Source: Ignavibacteria bacterium UBA2333 (GTDB lineage: Bacteria > Bacteroidota > Ignavibacteria > Kapaibacteriales > Kapaibacteriaceae). From it: a DNA stretch of 64,000 nt. The notes under the pieces were generated by a model. The model was not told the origin of the DNA and ran no database searches. It saw only the letters and a program-made list of their open reading frames with translations. A program made the position numbers and the translations under genes. The stretch spans positions 161,739 to 225,738 of the forward strand of contig DDUR01000061.1 in NCBI GenBank assembly GCA_002344895.1. The letters run 5' to 3'. Shown one piece after another: positions 1 through 7,500 of this stretch (the first letter of the stretch is position 1; the number at the start of each line of letters is the position of its first letter).

Positions 1-626
1 TTGTGGACGTGGTAAAGGCTGCAGAGCGCGGAACGATTGACGATCCACTCATTGACACTCTGCTTGCGAAACGCCAGGGCACACCAACCATTCTGGTCCT
101 CAACAAAATGGATGCGCTTCGCGACAAACAGCAGGCACTTGTCCTGATTGAACAGGCGCGACTTTCTGGACGCTATACCAAGGCCATTGCGATTTCGGCC
201 TCAGAGAAAAAGTACGTTGACGATCTCGTGAGCATGCTGAAGGAATATGCTCCCGAAGGGCCGTTCGTGTACGATGCCGACGAACTCAGCACATTACCCC
301 AACGATTCTTTGTTGCTGAACTTATCCGTGAAGCCGTGTTTACACTCTTCAGGGAAGAAGTACCCTATGCAACCGATGTGACCATAGTTGAGTTTGAAGA
401 ACGCAGCGAAGGCAAATGGTACATCGCCGCCGACATCATCGTGGAACGAGACACGCAGAAGGCCATTTTGATAGGGGCAAAAGGGGCAGCTCTCAAAACA
501 ATCGGTGAACGTGCTCGTGCTGCCATTGAAGAGCATCTGGAGCACCCTGTTTACCTGGAACTCTACGTCAAAGTGCGATCCGACTGGCGTAATGACCGTT
601 CGCAGCTTGCCGGCCTCGGTTATTGA
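1..626 (+). CDS. era: GTPase Era, C-terminal part (5' end outside window)
   Basis: Era is a GTPase that binds 16S rRNA and assists 30S subunit maturation. Only the last 207 or so residues are here; the reading frame is open to the window edge, so the true start lies upstream. Visible are the NKMD motif (G4 guanine specificity), the SAS motif (G5) and then a C-terminal KH RNA-binding domain with the loop LIGAKGAALKTIG. The P-loop and switch regions are outside the window. The KH loop is encoded across an exact copy of the dispersed GGGGCAAAAGGGGC motif (474-487). The next gene, bamD, follows after 43 bases with its own promoter-like box. Identification is from the G4/G5 order followed by the KH domain and is confident. 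Confidence 0.93.
   Translation, partial: VDVVKAAERGTIDDPLIDTLLAKRQGTPTILVLNKMDALRDKQQALVLIEQARLSGRYTKAIAISASEKKYVDDLVSMLKEYAPEGPFVYDADELSTLPQRFFVAELIREAVFTLFREEVPYATDVTIVEFEERSEGKWYIAADIIVERDTQKAILIGAKGAALKTIGERARAAIEEHLEHPVYLELYVKVRSDWRNDRSQLAGLGY
474..487 (+). repeat. Dispersed motif, exact copy (in era)
   Basis: GGGGCAAAAGGGGC, two GGGGC arms 9 bp apart. Encodes GAKGA in the KH loop. Confidence 0.9.
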
Positions 627-655
627 TTCCGACAATCCCTACGCCCGCCGCTCGT

Positions 656-663
656 TAACTTTG
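656..663 (+). promoter_or_regulatory. Bacteroidetes-type -7 box before bamD
   Basis: TAACTTTG matches TAnnTTTG exactly and lies 6 bases upstream of the bamD ATG at 670, so the transcript would begin at or next to the start codon. No clear -33 TTG element is visible. Inference from consensus and from the repeated spacing at other genes in this window. Confidence 0.55.
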
Positions 664-669
664 CTCTCA

Positions 670-1425
670 ATGCTTCAACGCCAGGTTCTCCTCATTCTCG
701 TAGCCGTCGCCGCGATCGGCTTGTTTTCCTCGTGTGCATCCACCGATACGTCCACGAACCAACGTACGGTTGACGATGTATTCCGCGAGGCGAAGGATGC
801 ATTTGATGACGACGATCTTCTGACGGCTCAGGGATTGTTTGACGTCATCAAACTTCAGTATCCAGCAAGTGCTTTTGCCGATGACGCACAGTACTACCTC
901 GCAGAGATAAACTTCCGTCGTGGAGAGTTTATCCTCGCGGCCTTTAACTATGCCCTTGTTCGTAGGTCGTATCCACAAAGCGAGTTTGCACGCGAAGCAC
1001 TCTACAAGAGCGCGTTGAGTTATCATCAACTTGCACTGCCACCAGACCGAGATCAGGACTACACAAAGAAGGCCATTGTTGCCTTTAGTGAGTTCAGCAC
1101 GTTCTATCCAGCTGACTCATTAGCACTTCAGTCTGCCGAAAAGATTCGCGAATTACGTGACCGACTCGCGGAAAAATACTGGGACGTTGCTCAGCAGTAT
1201 AAAATCATCGGTTCGTCAAAATCACGTCTTATCTACCTTGACGCCATCATCGGTGAGTACCCTGAGTCAAAGTGGTACGAAGAAGCGCTCGTTGAAAAAG
1301 CTGAAATCCTCCTCAAACAACAAAAGAACGATGAGCTGAGAGCCGTCATTGCCTTGTATCGACGTACAGTTCGAACGGGTGATTTTACAGAACGGCTTGC
1401 AGCAATTGAACGAGATATCAAATGA
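670..1425 (+). CDS. bamD: Outer-membrane assembly lipoprotein BamD
   Basis: BamD is the essential lipoprotein of the BAM complex, which folds beta-barrels into the outer membrane from the periplasmic side. The 251-residue product has a signal peptide ending in LFSSC (lipidated Cys22), then TPR-like helical repeats containing phrases typical of BamD (FREAKDAF, YPASAFADDAQYYLAE, YPQSEFAREALY, YPESKWYEEAL). Length is usual for the family (about 245). An in-frame start at 505 would lie inside era and give no signal peptide, so the ATG at 670 is chosen; a TAACTTTG box 6 bases upstream supports it. First gene of a tightly overlapping operon with a thioesterase, the T9SS plug protein, ruvB and a VOC protein. 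Confidence 0.9.
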   Translation: MLQRQVLLILVAVAAIGLFSSCASTDTSTNQRTVDDVFREAKDAFDDDDLLTAQGLFDVIKLQYPASAFADDAQYYLAEINFRRGEFILAAFNYALVRRSYPQSEFAREALYKSALSYHQLALPPDRDQDYTKKAIVAFSEFSTFYPADSLALQSAEKIRELRDRLAEKYWDVAQQYKIIGSSKSRLIYLDAIIGEYPESKWYEEALVEKAEILLKQQKNDELRAVIALYRRTVRTGDFTERLAAIERDIK

Positions 1426-1901
1426 AGACTCCCTCGGCCACAGAAGTCGTCATGACGGAACTTGTACTTCCGAACGACACGAACTACCTCGGCAACCTTC
1501 TCGGTGGTCGGCTGATGCACTGGATAGACATTGCTGCCGCTCTTGCTGCAATGCGCCATTCGGGCAAGGTATGTGTCACGGCATCCGTCGACGAGATTTC
1601 GTTTAATGAGCCCATCAAACTCGGACACGTCGTGCACATCCGAGCCATGCTGACGCGGTCGTTTCGCACGTCGATGGAAGTCTTCGTTGAAGTACACCGT
1701 GAGGACCCACTTAACGGCACAACCACGCTGACCTCACAGGCATTTCTCACCTTTGTGGCAATTGATCAGTACGGTAAACCACTTCCTGCTCCTCCACTAG
1801 ATCCGGTAACAGACGAGGAGAAACACCGGTTTGAGGAAGCAGCCATTCGTCGTGAAGCTCGTCTGAAGTATCGAGAGACAATCAGAGCGCGGCGCGGATG
1901 A
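1422..1901 (+). CDS. Acyl-CoA thioesterase, hotdog fold (YciA/BACH type)
   Basis: Predicted cytoplasmic thioesterase hydrolysing acyl-CoA to free acid and CoA. The 159-residue protein is a single hotdog domain: TELVLPNDTNYLGNLLGG at the N-terminus is the family signature (the N-x-x-G-x-L-x-G active-site segment), followed by MHWIDIAAALAAMRHS (central helix) and the VDEISFNEPIKLGHVV strand. The C-terminal 30 residues are charged and probably extended. The start ATG overlaps the bamD stop (ATGA). Substrate chain length cannot be read from sequence. Its place between two envelope genes suggests only co-transcription, not an envelope role. Confidence 0.88.
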   Translation: MKTPSATEVVMTELVLPNDTNYLGNLLGGRLMHWIDIAAALAAMRHSGKVCVTASVDEISFNEPIKLGHVVHIRAMLTRSFRTSMEVFVEVHREDPLNGTTTLTSQAFLTFVAIDQYGKPLPAPPLDPVTDEEKHRFEEAAIRREARLKYRETIRARRG

Positions 1902-3187
1902 GAGTCATCGTTCTCATCGCAGTCGTTGCTCTTGCAGCGGCGACGGGATATGCAGATGAGACAACCGTAGTCCGAATGGTGCGGACGTACGGGGGGACCG
2001 ATGAACGTATGCCTCCAGTCGTCATGATTTCGAACCGGTCCACACAAACCACATCGACAATCGGCGCTGAATTCGTAACTGTTGAGTTTGACGTTCAAAG
2101 CACAACGATTCCGAATATCTATGCACGGATTGTCCATTGTGACGCATTCTGGAATGACGACGACAATGGTTTCGTATCTGACATTACGATGCGAACGTCT
2201 CTCGCTGACTGGACACTGGCCCCACAACGGTCTCGATTCTTCTCGTATCGCGGGAAGATGCGTTTCCCGAACGAGCAGGTGAATGTGCGATTCAGCGGGA
2301 ATTGGAAGGTTCGTATTTACGATATGGATGGCGACCGATTGTTGACGGAGACACGGTTCTTTGCCGTAGATGAGTCGGCGTCGATGCGTATGAACTTCAT
2401 GACAGACTTTTACGAACCGCGTTATCGTGTAAGTACAACAGCTCTAACACTTGAAGCTCTTGTATCGGCTGATCCATCACGTTTACTTGATGGCATGTTG
2501 CACACCGTCGTTATCTACCGCAACAGTCGCTGGAACGAACCATTTACGATCACGACGAAGGCAGCCGACGTCGCTAATCCACCATCAAGCTCAACATCCG
2601 TTGGCGGCGTGTTGTACGGAGGGAAGGTTTTCAGAATCTCGCGAATACCAGCAGAAAACGAGTACCGAATACTTGACCTCTCGAATACAGCCAGATTCCC
2701 ATCAACCGGACAGCCAATTCGACTTCCCTTAAGTGACCTGCGCCGAAATGGCAACTTTTTTCAGAGGGCGAATGATGGCGTCATGGTCACGTCGATGATA
2801 TCCTCCTCTGACGACGAATACGTTCCTATTGAATTCCTTCTCGACCCAACACCCGGCGGCCCTTCAGCAGAAGATGTCTTTGTTGTTGGATCGTTTAACT
2901 CCTGGAAACCAGACCGATCATGGCAAATGTCGTGGTCTGACGAACTGCGCCTGTACCGTCTTCGACAGTGGGTTCGCCGAGGGTCACATGACTATCTCTA
3001 TGGGACAGGACGTGTGAATGCAGATAGTGGCGACATCGTAAACTTGTCGTTTGAGGAGTTTGAAGGAAACACAGCGTCGGCGGGACACGGCTTCCTGGCC
3101 TTGGCCTACTATCGTGTGCTGGATTACGGCGGTTACGACGGAATTGTGGCTGTGACAACGTCAAACATTTACACGGGTTATCGGTGA
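1898..3187 (+). CDS. Type IX secretion system plug protein (DUF5103)
   Basis: The 429-residue product has an N-terminal signal peptide (RVIVLIAVVALAAATGYA) and then a single DUF5103-like region: the early segment with YARIVHCDAFWNDDD, a middle beta-rich part with YRVSTTALTLEALV, and the C-terminal VFVVGSFNSWKPDRSWQMSW, which resembles an early-set carbohydrate-module fold and is highly characteristic. In Bacteroidetes this family includes the plug that closes the periplasmic side of the SprA translocon of the type IX secretion system. Its presence agrees with other secreted proteins in the window that carry C-terminal sorting-like domains. Start overlaps the thioesterase stop by 4 bases. Family call is strong; the plug role is from family knowledge. 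Confidence 0.8.
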   Translation: MRVIVLIAVVALAAATGYADETTVVRMVRTYGGTDERMPPVVMISNRSTQTTSTIGAEFVTVEFDVQSTTIPNIYARIVHCDAFWNDDDNGFVSDITMRTSLADWTLAPQRSRFFSYRGKMRFPNEQVNVRFSGNWKVRIYDMDGDRLLTETRFFAVDESASMRMNFMTDFYEPRYRVSTTALTLEALVSADPSRLLDGMLHTVVIYRNSRWNEPFTITTKAADVANPPSSSTSVGGVLYGGKVFRISRIPAENEYRILDLSNTARFPSTGQPIRLPLSDLRRNGNFFQRANDGVMVTSMISSSDDEYVPIEFLLDPTPGGPSAEDVFVVGSFNSWKPDRSWQMSWSDELRLYRLRQWVRRGSHDYLYGTGRVNADSGDIVNLSFEEFEGNTASAGHGFLALAYYRVLDYGGYDGIVAVTTSNIYTGYR

Positions 3188-4218
3188 AGCAGCGCAAAAA
3201 CGAGTCAACGACTGGAGCGAAGGTTGATGACGACCTTGACGCTTCGTTGCGGCCAGTTTCGTTTGACGATTTTACAGGCCAGCCCAAGATTGTTGAAAAT
3301 CTTAAGGTCTTTATCGCTGCTGCCAGAGGCCGCGGTGAAGCTCTCGATCACGTCCTGTTAACAGGTCCTCCAGGTCTTGGAAAAACGACACTGAGTCACA
3401 TCATCGCACGATCGATGAATGCTGACATCAAGATCACGTCAGGACCCGTTCTCGAAAAGCCAGGAGACCTCGCCGGTCTACTTACGAGCCTTGACGAGGG
3501 TGATGTACTCTTCATTGATGAAATCCATCGATTGTCTCCCGTTGTTGAAGAGTATCTCTACTCTGCAATGGAGGACTATCGACTTGACATTATGATCGAC
3601 AGCGGTCCAGCCGCGCGATCCGTACAGCTTGCCCTTCCGCGGTTTACGCTGATTGGCGCAACAACTCGTCAGGGATTACTCACAGCTCCATTGCGTACAC
3701 GATTTGGTATTTCCAATCGACTCGACTACTACGATGCTGCTGATCTCGAGCGCGTCATTCTTCGCAGCGCTGCGTTATTACAGGCAGAGATTGATCGTGA
3801 TGGCGCACGAGAGATTGCTGGCAGATCTCGCGGTACACCACGTATTGCGAATAGGCTGTTACGACGTACACGCGACTTTGCCGACGTGAAGGGAACAGGT
3901 ATCATCACTCGCGCTATTGCGCGAATGGCACTGGAAGCGCTTGATGTTGATGACTTCGGTCTCGATGAAATGGACAAGCGCATTCTCAGTGCACTCATCG
4001 AAAAATTTAATGGCGGACCGGTTGGCCTCGGTACGCTTGCTGTAGCCGTAGGCGAAGATGCCGGAACACTTGAAGAAGTGTACGAACCCTTCCTGATTCA
4101 ACAAGGATTCCTTCAACGCACACCACGCGGACGCACGGCAACGCCACTTGCCTATCGTCATCTTGGTATTCGCCTTGACTCGTCGGGCCTACCACTGTTT
4201 CCTCCGGAGCAACCGTAA
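3184..4218 (+). CDS. ruvB: Holliday junction branch migration ATPase RuvB
   Basis: RuvB is the hexameric AAA+ motor that drives branch migration with RuvA during recombinational repair. 344 residues: Walker A GPPGLGKT at 61-68, Walker B DEIHR, sensor GATTR, arginine region LRTRFG, and the C-terminal winged helix (GGPVGLGTLAVAVGED, then RTPRGRTATPLAYRHLG). Length is standard. The start is a GTG that overlaps the previous stop (GTGA). Next gene begins within the stop (TAATG). ruvA and ruvC are not nearby. Confidence 0.97.
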   Translation: MKQRKNESTTGAKVDDDLDASLRPVSFDDFTGQPKIVENLKVFIAAARGRGEALDHVLLTGPPGLGKTTLSHIIARSMNADIKITSGPVLEKPGDLAGLLTSLDEGDVLFIDEIHRLSPVVEEYLYSAMEDYRLDIMIDSGPAARSVQLALPRFTLIGATTRQGLLTAPLRTRFGISNRLDYYDAADLERVILRSAALLQAEIDRDGAREIAGRSRGTPRIANRLLRRTRDFADVKGTGIITRAIARMALEALDVDDFGLDEMDKRILSALIEKFNGGPVGLGTLAVAVGEDAGTLEEVYEPFLIQQGFLQRTPRGRTATPLAYRHLGIRLDSSGLPLFPPEQP

Positions 4219-5084
4219 TGCGTTCCTTCCTCCTTGCTCTCTTTGTTACCTGTTCGACTTCCTCTGCTGCAGTTTGGTCATCGGCGGTTCGAGACACAAT
4301 CCATCGTGACAGTGTTGAGTTTCTCGGCAGTACAGGCCGAAAGACCATTGTCGTTGATCCCTTCATTGGCATGCCTACACGGCTTGTGTTAGCAACCAAC
4401 GACGTACTTCAATCTATGGCTTGGTGGGCTCGCCTCGGGTTTACTCCCGTAGCACGTCCGGGTGATAAAGCTGACTCATGTATTTCATTAACTGACGGAC
4501 AAATTGTCCTGTCACTCGTCAAGATCTCACAACCCACACCGGTCCTCATGTTCCGGACACCAAAAATGTTGGGTCTCAAGGATACGCTTGAGTACTTGGG
4601 TATGACGGTGAATGTTGATGTTAAGGGACCAACCTTTGGCGAGATTCGGTTTCGTTCACCTGCAGACGTCTTTCTCGCGATTCGTAGCGAGGCAGATGAG
4701 CCCCTTTTGCCCCCTACCGGAAAAGAAAACATCGTCTGCGGTAAACTCACGGAGCTGAGTATCGGTACATCTTTTGCACTCGGCCGCGAACGAAAATTCT
4801 GGGAAACCATGGGTTGGCAATTCAAGCGCGGCGGTAGTGAACCGTACAACTATGCTCTGATGAGTGACGGTGTTGTAACGATCGGCATTCATGAAGAGCG
4901 GGATATCCCAACACTATCGCTGACATATTTCGCAACAGACATGGAAGATCGGATTGTCCGGCTTCGCAAGTCTGGAATCGACATTTTTGAAGAACTTCCG
5001 AGCGAAGAAGGCCGTGTGGCGAACTGCATCGTGCAGTCGCCAGAAGGTATGAGAATACAACTCTTCGAAGGCATGCAGGACTAG
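4218..5084 (+). CDS. Secreted protein with two VOC (glyoxalase/dioxygenase-fold) modules
   Basis: 288 residues. The first 18 or so residues look like a Sec signal peptide (SFLLALFVTCSTSSAA), predicting a periplasmic protein. Two betaalphabetabetabeta VOC-like modules follow: about 55-150 (LVLATNDVLQSMAWWARLGFTPVA ... PADVFLAI) and about 165-285 (LTELSIGTSFALGRERKFWETMGW ... SPEGMRIQLFEG). The metal-binding His/Glu pattern of true glyoxalases is not obvious, so I do not assign a reaction. Most VOC proteins are cytoplasmic; secretion is the odd point. Last gene of the bamD operon, overlapping ruvB by one base. An exact dispersed GCCCCTTTTGCCCC motif lies at 4700-4713, encoding PLLP. Confidence 0.7.
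   Translation: MRSFLLALFVTCSTSSAAVWSSAVRDTIHRDSVEFLGSTGRKTIVVDPFIGMPTRLVLATNDVLQSMAWWARLGFTPVARPGDKADSCISLTDGQIVLSLVKISQPTPVLMFRTPKMLGLKDTLEYLGMTVNVDVKGPTFGEIRFRSPADVFLAIRSEADEPLLPPTGKENIVCGKLTELSIGTSFALGRERKFWETMGWQFKRGGSEPYNYALMSDGVVTIGIHEERDIPTLSLTYFATDMEDRIVRLRKSGIDIFEELPSEEGRVANCIVQSPEGMRIQLFEGMQD
4700..4713 (-). repeat. Dispersed motif, exact copy (in VOC gene)
   Basis: GCCCCTTTTGCCCC on the + strand. Encodes PLLP. Confidence 0.9.
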
Positions 5085-5089
5085 TTCGC

Positions 5090-5097
5090 TACTTTTG
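5090..5097 (+). promoter_or_regulatory. Bacteroidetes-type -7 box before proS
   Basis: TACTTTTG is an exact TAnnTTTG match, again 6 bases before the ATG (5104). It begins just past the previous stop codon. This implies a leaderless or near-leaderless proS mRNA. Confidence 0.55.
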
Positions 5098-5103
5098 CGG
5101 ACT

Positions 5104-6570
5104 ATGAGTAAGGAAATCACCCCTCGGTCCGAAGATTATTCGCAATGGTACATCGACCTTGTCCGCAAAGCGGGCTTGGCTGACTACTCAGCCGTGAAGG
5201 GCTGTATGGTCATCAAGCCGTACGGATTTGGCATCTGGGAGAACATGCGTGACACGCTTGACCGCATGTTTAAGGAAACAGGCCATGTTAATGCCTACTT
5301 CCCTCTGTTTATCCCGAAGAGTTTTCTTTCGAAGGAAGCCGCACACATCGAAGGCTTTGCGAAGGAATGTGCCGTTGTAACGCATTACCGCTTAAAAAAC
5401 GCCGACGATGGAAGTGGCGTCGTTGTCGATCCGGATGCTAAGCTCGAAGAAGAGCTCATCGTTCGTCCAACGTCAGAAACCATCATCTGGAACACCTATC
5501 GTGACTGGATCCAGTCATATCGTGATCTTCCTCTGTTGATCAATCAGTGGGCAAACGTTGTGCGATGGGAAATGCGCACACGTCTGTTCCTGCGAACGGC
5601 TGAATTCCTTTGGCAAGAAGGTCACACGGCACACGCAACCCGCGAAGAAGCAATTGAAGAAACACGTCGTATGCTTGACGTGTACGCAACGTTTGCCGAG
5701 GATTACATGGCCTTGCCTGTGATCAAGGGCGTAAAGACGGCAAATGAACGCTTTGCTGGTGCTGTAGACACCTACTGCATTGAAGCACTGATGCAGGATG
5801 GTAAGGCTTTACAGGCGGGAACATCTCACTTCCTTGGCCAGAACTTTGCTAAAGCTTTCGACGTGACGTTCAGCACGAAGGAGAATACGCTCGAATATGT
5901 TTGGGCTACATCATGGGGTGTTTCAACTCGCCTTATGGGTGCCCTCGTTATGGCTCATTCGGATGATGATGGACTGATCGTTCCACCTCGACTTGCAACA
6001 ACGCAGGTTGTCATCGTTCCGATCCCCAAACCATCAGAAGAACTCACAACTGTTGCCAATACGATAGCAGCAGAACTCCGTTCAAAGGGTATTCGAGTAA
6101 AAATTGACACGGATGACCAGAATCGCGCTGGCTACAAGTTTGCTGAGTACGAAAAGCTGGGCATACCTGTTCGTATTGGTTTGGGTGCGCGCGATCTCGC
6201 CAATGGAGTTGTTGAAGTCGCACGTCGTGACACAAAGGAAAAGTCGAGTATCGCTCTCGAAGGTCTTGGTGATGCTATTGCCGCCCTGCTGGATAACATT
6301 CACCAGACGATGTATCAGCGTGCCCTGACGTATCGAGATGAACACACAACGCGCGTAGACACGTGGGACGACTTCATGTCCGTTCTTGATGGTAAAGGCG
6401 GATTTGTCTCCGCTCACTGGGACGGCACATCGGAAACCGAAGATCGTATCAAGGATCTGTCGAAGGCAACAATTCGCTGTATTCCACTTGATAATCCAAC
6501 GGAGGATGGTCGGTGTATCCTAACAGGTAATCCGTCCACGCAACGCGTCTTATTTGCGCGCGCGTACTAA
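5104..6570 (+). CDS. proS: Prolyl-tRNA synthetase, archaeal/eukaryotic-type
   Basis: Charges tRNA-Pro with proline in the cytoplasm. 488 residues, class II synthetase core: KGCMVIKPYGFGIWENM near the start, motif 2 region RPTSETIIWNTYRDWI and NVVRWEMRTRLFLRTAEFLWQEGHTAH, then the anticodon-binding domain (VVIVPIP) and a short C-terminal domain ending in a terminal Tyr (FARAY). The absence of the bacterial INS insertion and the terminal Tyr identify the archaeal-type (ProS type 3) enzyme, found also in various bacteria. A TTG three codons upstream is possible, but the ATG at 5104 has the correctly spaced promoter box. The following gene starts within or just after its 3' end. Confidence 0.95.
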   Translation: MSKEITPRSEDYSQWYIDLVRKAGLADYSAVKGCMVIKPYGFGIWENMRDTLDRMFKETGHVNAYFPLFIPKSFLSKEAAHIEGFAKECAVVTHYRLKNADDGSGVVVDPDAKLEEELIVRPTSETIIWNTYRDWIQSYRDLPLLINQWANVVRWEMRTRLFLRTAEFLWQEGHTAHATREEAIEETRRMLDVYATFAEDYMALPVIKGVKTANERFAGAVDTYCIEALMQDGKALQAGTSHFLGQNFAKAFDVTFSTKENTLEYVWATSWGVSTRLMGALVMAHSDDDGLIVPPRLATTQVVIVPIPKPSEELTTVANTIAAELRSKGIRVKIDTDDQNRAGYKFAEYEKLGIPVRIGLGARDLANGVVEVARRDTKEKSSIALEGLGDAIAALLDNIHQTMYQRALTYRDEHTTRVDTWDDFMSVLDGKGGFVSAHWDGTSETEDRIKDLSKATIRCIPLDNPTEDGRCILTGNPSTQRVLFARAY

Positions 6571-6583
6571 CGCGAACATTCCG

Positions 6584-7420
6584 ATGCTTGAGCTTCCGAA
6601 CTGCGACATTTGGCTTGGCGAGATTGACACCGTCAACTCTCGTATCGTTCATATTCGGAACGTCACCGACCGGCCCGGCTACGACAATCAACCCGTCTTT
6701 ATCGACGACGGTAAACACATGCTCTTCACGAGTGATCGGACGGGCACAACGGACATCTACAGTTACGCTGTTGGGACTGGTACAACAACACGAGTAACGG
6801 CTACAGATGAGTCGGAGTTCTCTCCGCAGCCGATGACTGATGGCCGCAGCTTTTCCGTTGTTCGTGTTGACAACCCAACGGCCTCAGGTGACGCATATAC
6901 AGCCTCACAGCACATTTGGCGATACGGCGACGACGGCAAGGCAGTCCGACCAGTGACCACAACCAGTCGGGTTGGTTATCACGCGTGGATTGGACCTGGT
7001 CATCTTGCCCTGTTCCTGATCCCTGAGGATAGCACGCAGCCCTTCGAGCTTGTTGTAGAGAATCTTGCCATGCGTCAACGTCAATCCATGGCAAAACATA
7101 TCGGCAGGTCCATTCACCGGGCACCAGATGGCAGCCTGACGTGGGTAGACAAGGCAGATTCAACCGAGTGGTGGGTGACAATTCGGTCGATTCGAGAGGC
7201 GCAGCCGACACGACTTGTCACAACACCAACAGGCCACGAAGACGTTGCCTGGGCACCCGATGGAACGTTATTTATGGCCGCTGATCAAGGGTTTGTGCGG
7301 TGGACACCCCGTGGCGAGCGACAAAGTTTCCCCTTGGCCGACGGTCCTAGCGGCAGGATCACGCGTCTGGCCCTCTCACCTGATGGCAAAACAATCGCCT
7401 TTGTTGTGACCGCTGAATAG
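6584..7420 (+). CDS. PD40/TolB-like beta-propeller protein without signal peptide
   Basis: 278 residues from this ATG; a TTG at 6554, overlapping proS, would add 10 residues. Several PD40-type blades are visible: PVFIDDGKHMLFTSDRTGTTDIY, AWAPDGTLFMA and ALSPDGKTIAFV near the C-terminus. Relatives of this type are normally exported and begin with a signal peptide; here the open frame begins directly with what looks like mature sequence (NIPMLELPNCDIWLGEID), and a stop codon at 6521 prevents any longer N-terminus. It may therefore be cytoplasmic or have lost its export signal. Function unknown; propellers of this type bind proteins or ligands. Co-directional with proS and probably co-transcribed. 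Confidence 0.7.
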   Translation: MLELPNCDIWLGEIDTVNSRIVHIRNVTDRPGYDNQPVFIDDGKHMLFTSDRTGTTDIYSYAVGTGTTTRVTATDESEFSPQPMTDGRSFSVVRVDNPTASGDAYTASQHIWRYGDDGKAVRPVTTTSRVGYHAWIGPGHLALFLIPEDSTQPFELVVENLAMRQRQSMAKHIGRSIHRAPDGSLTWVDKADSTEWWVTIRSIREAQPTRLVTTPTGHEDVAWAPDGTLFMAADQGFVRWTPRGERQSFPLADGPSGRITRLALSPDGKTIAFVVTAE

Positions 7421-7451
7421 TCTTTTCCTCCTCCGCCGAAGGCCTCTTCGT

Positions 7452-7459
7452 TATCTTTG
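7452..7459 (+). promoter_or_regulatory. Probable promoter -7 box for lepA
   Basis: TATCTTTG matches TAnnTTTG exactly, in an 80-base intergenic region. The transcript would start near 7466, giving a leader of about 35 bases before the lepA ATG, unlike the leaderless spacing seen at bamD and proS. Confidence 0.5.
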
Positions 7460-7500
7460 TTGTCCGGCCGTTGTCTCGGCCAATCTCACGAAGAGCCCAC

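Noticed and set aside
505..669. Longer N-terminus for BamD
   Set aside because: It lies inside era and would bury the lipoprotein signal peptide.
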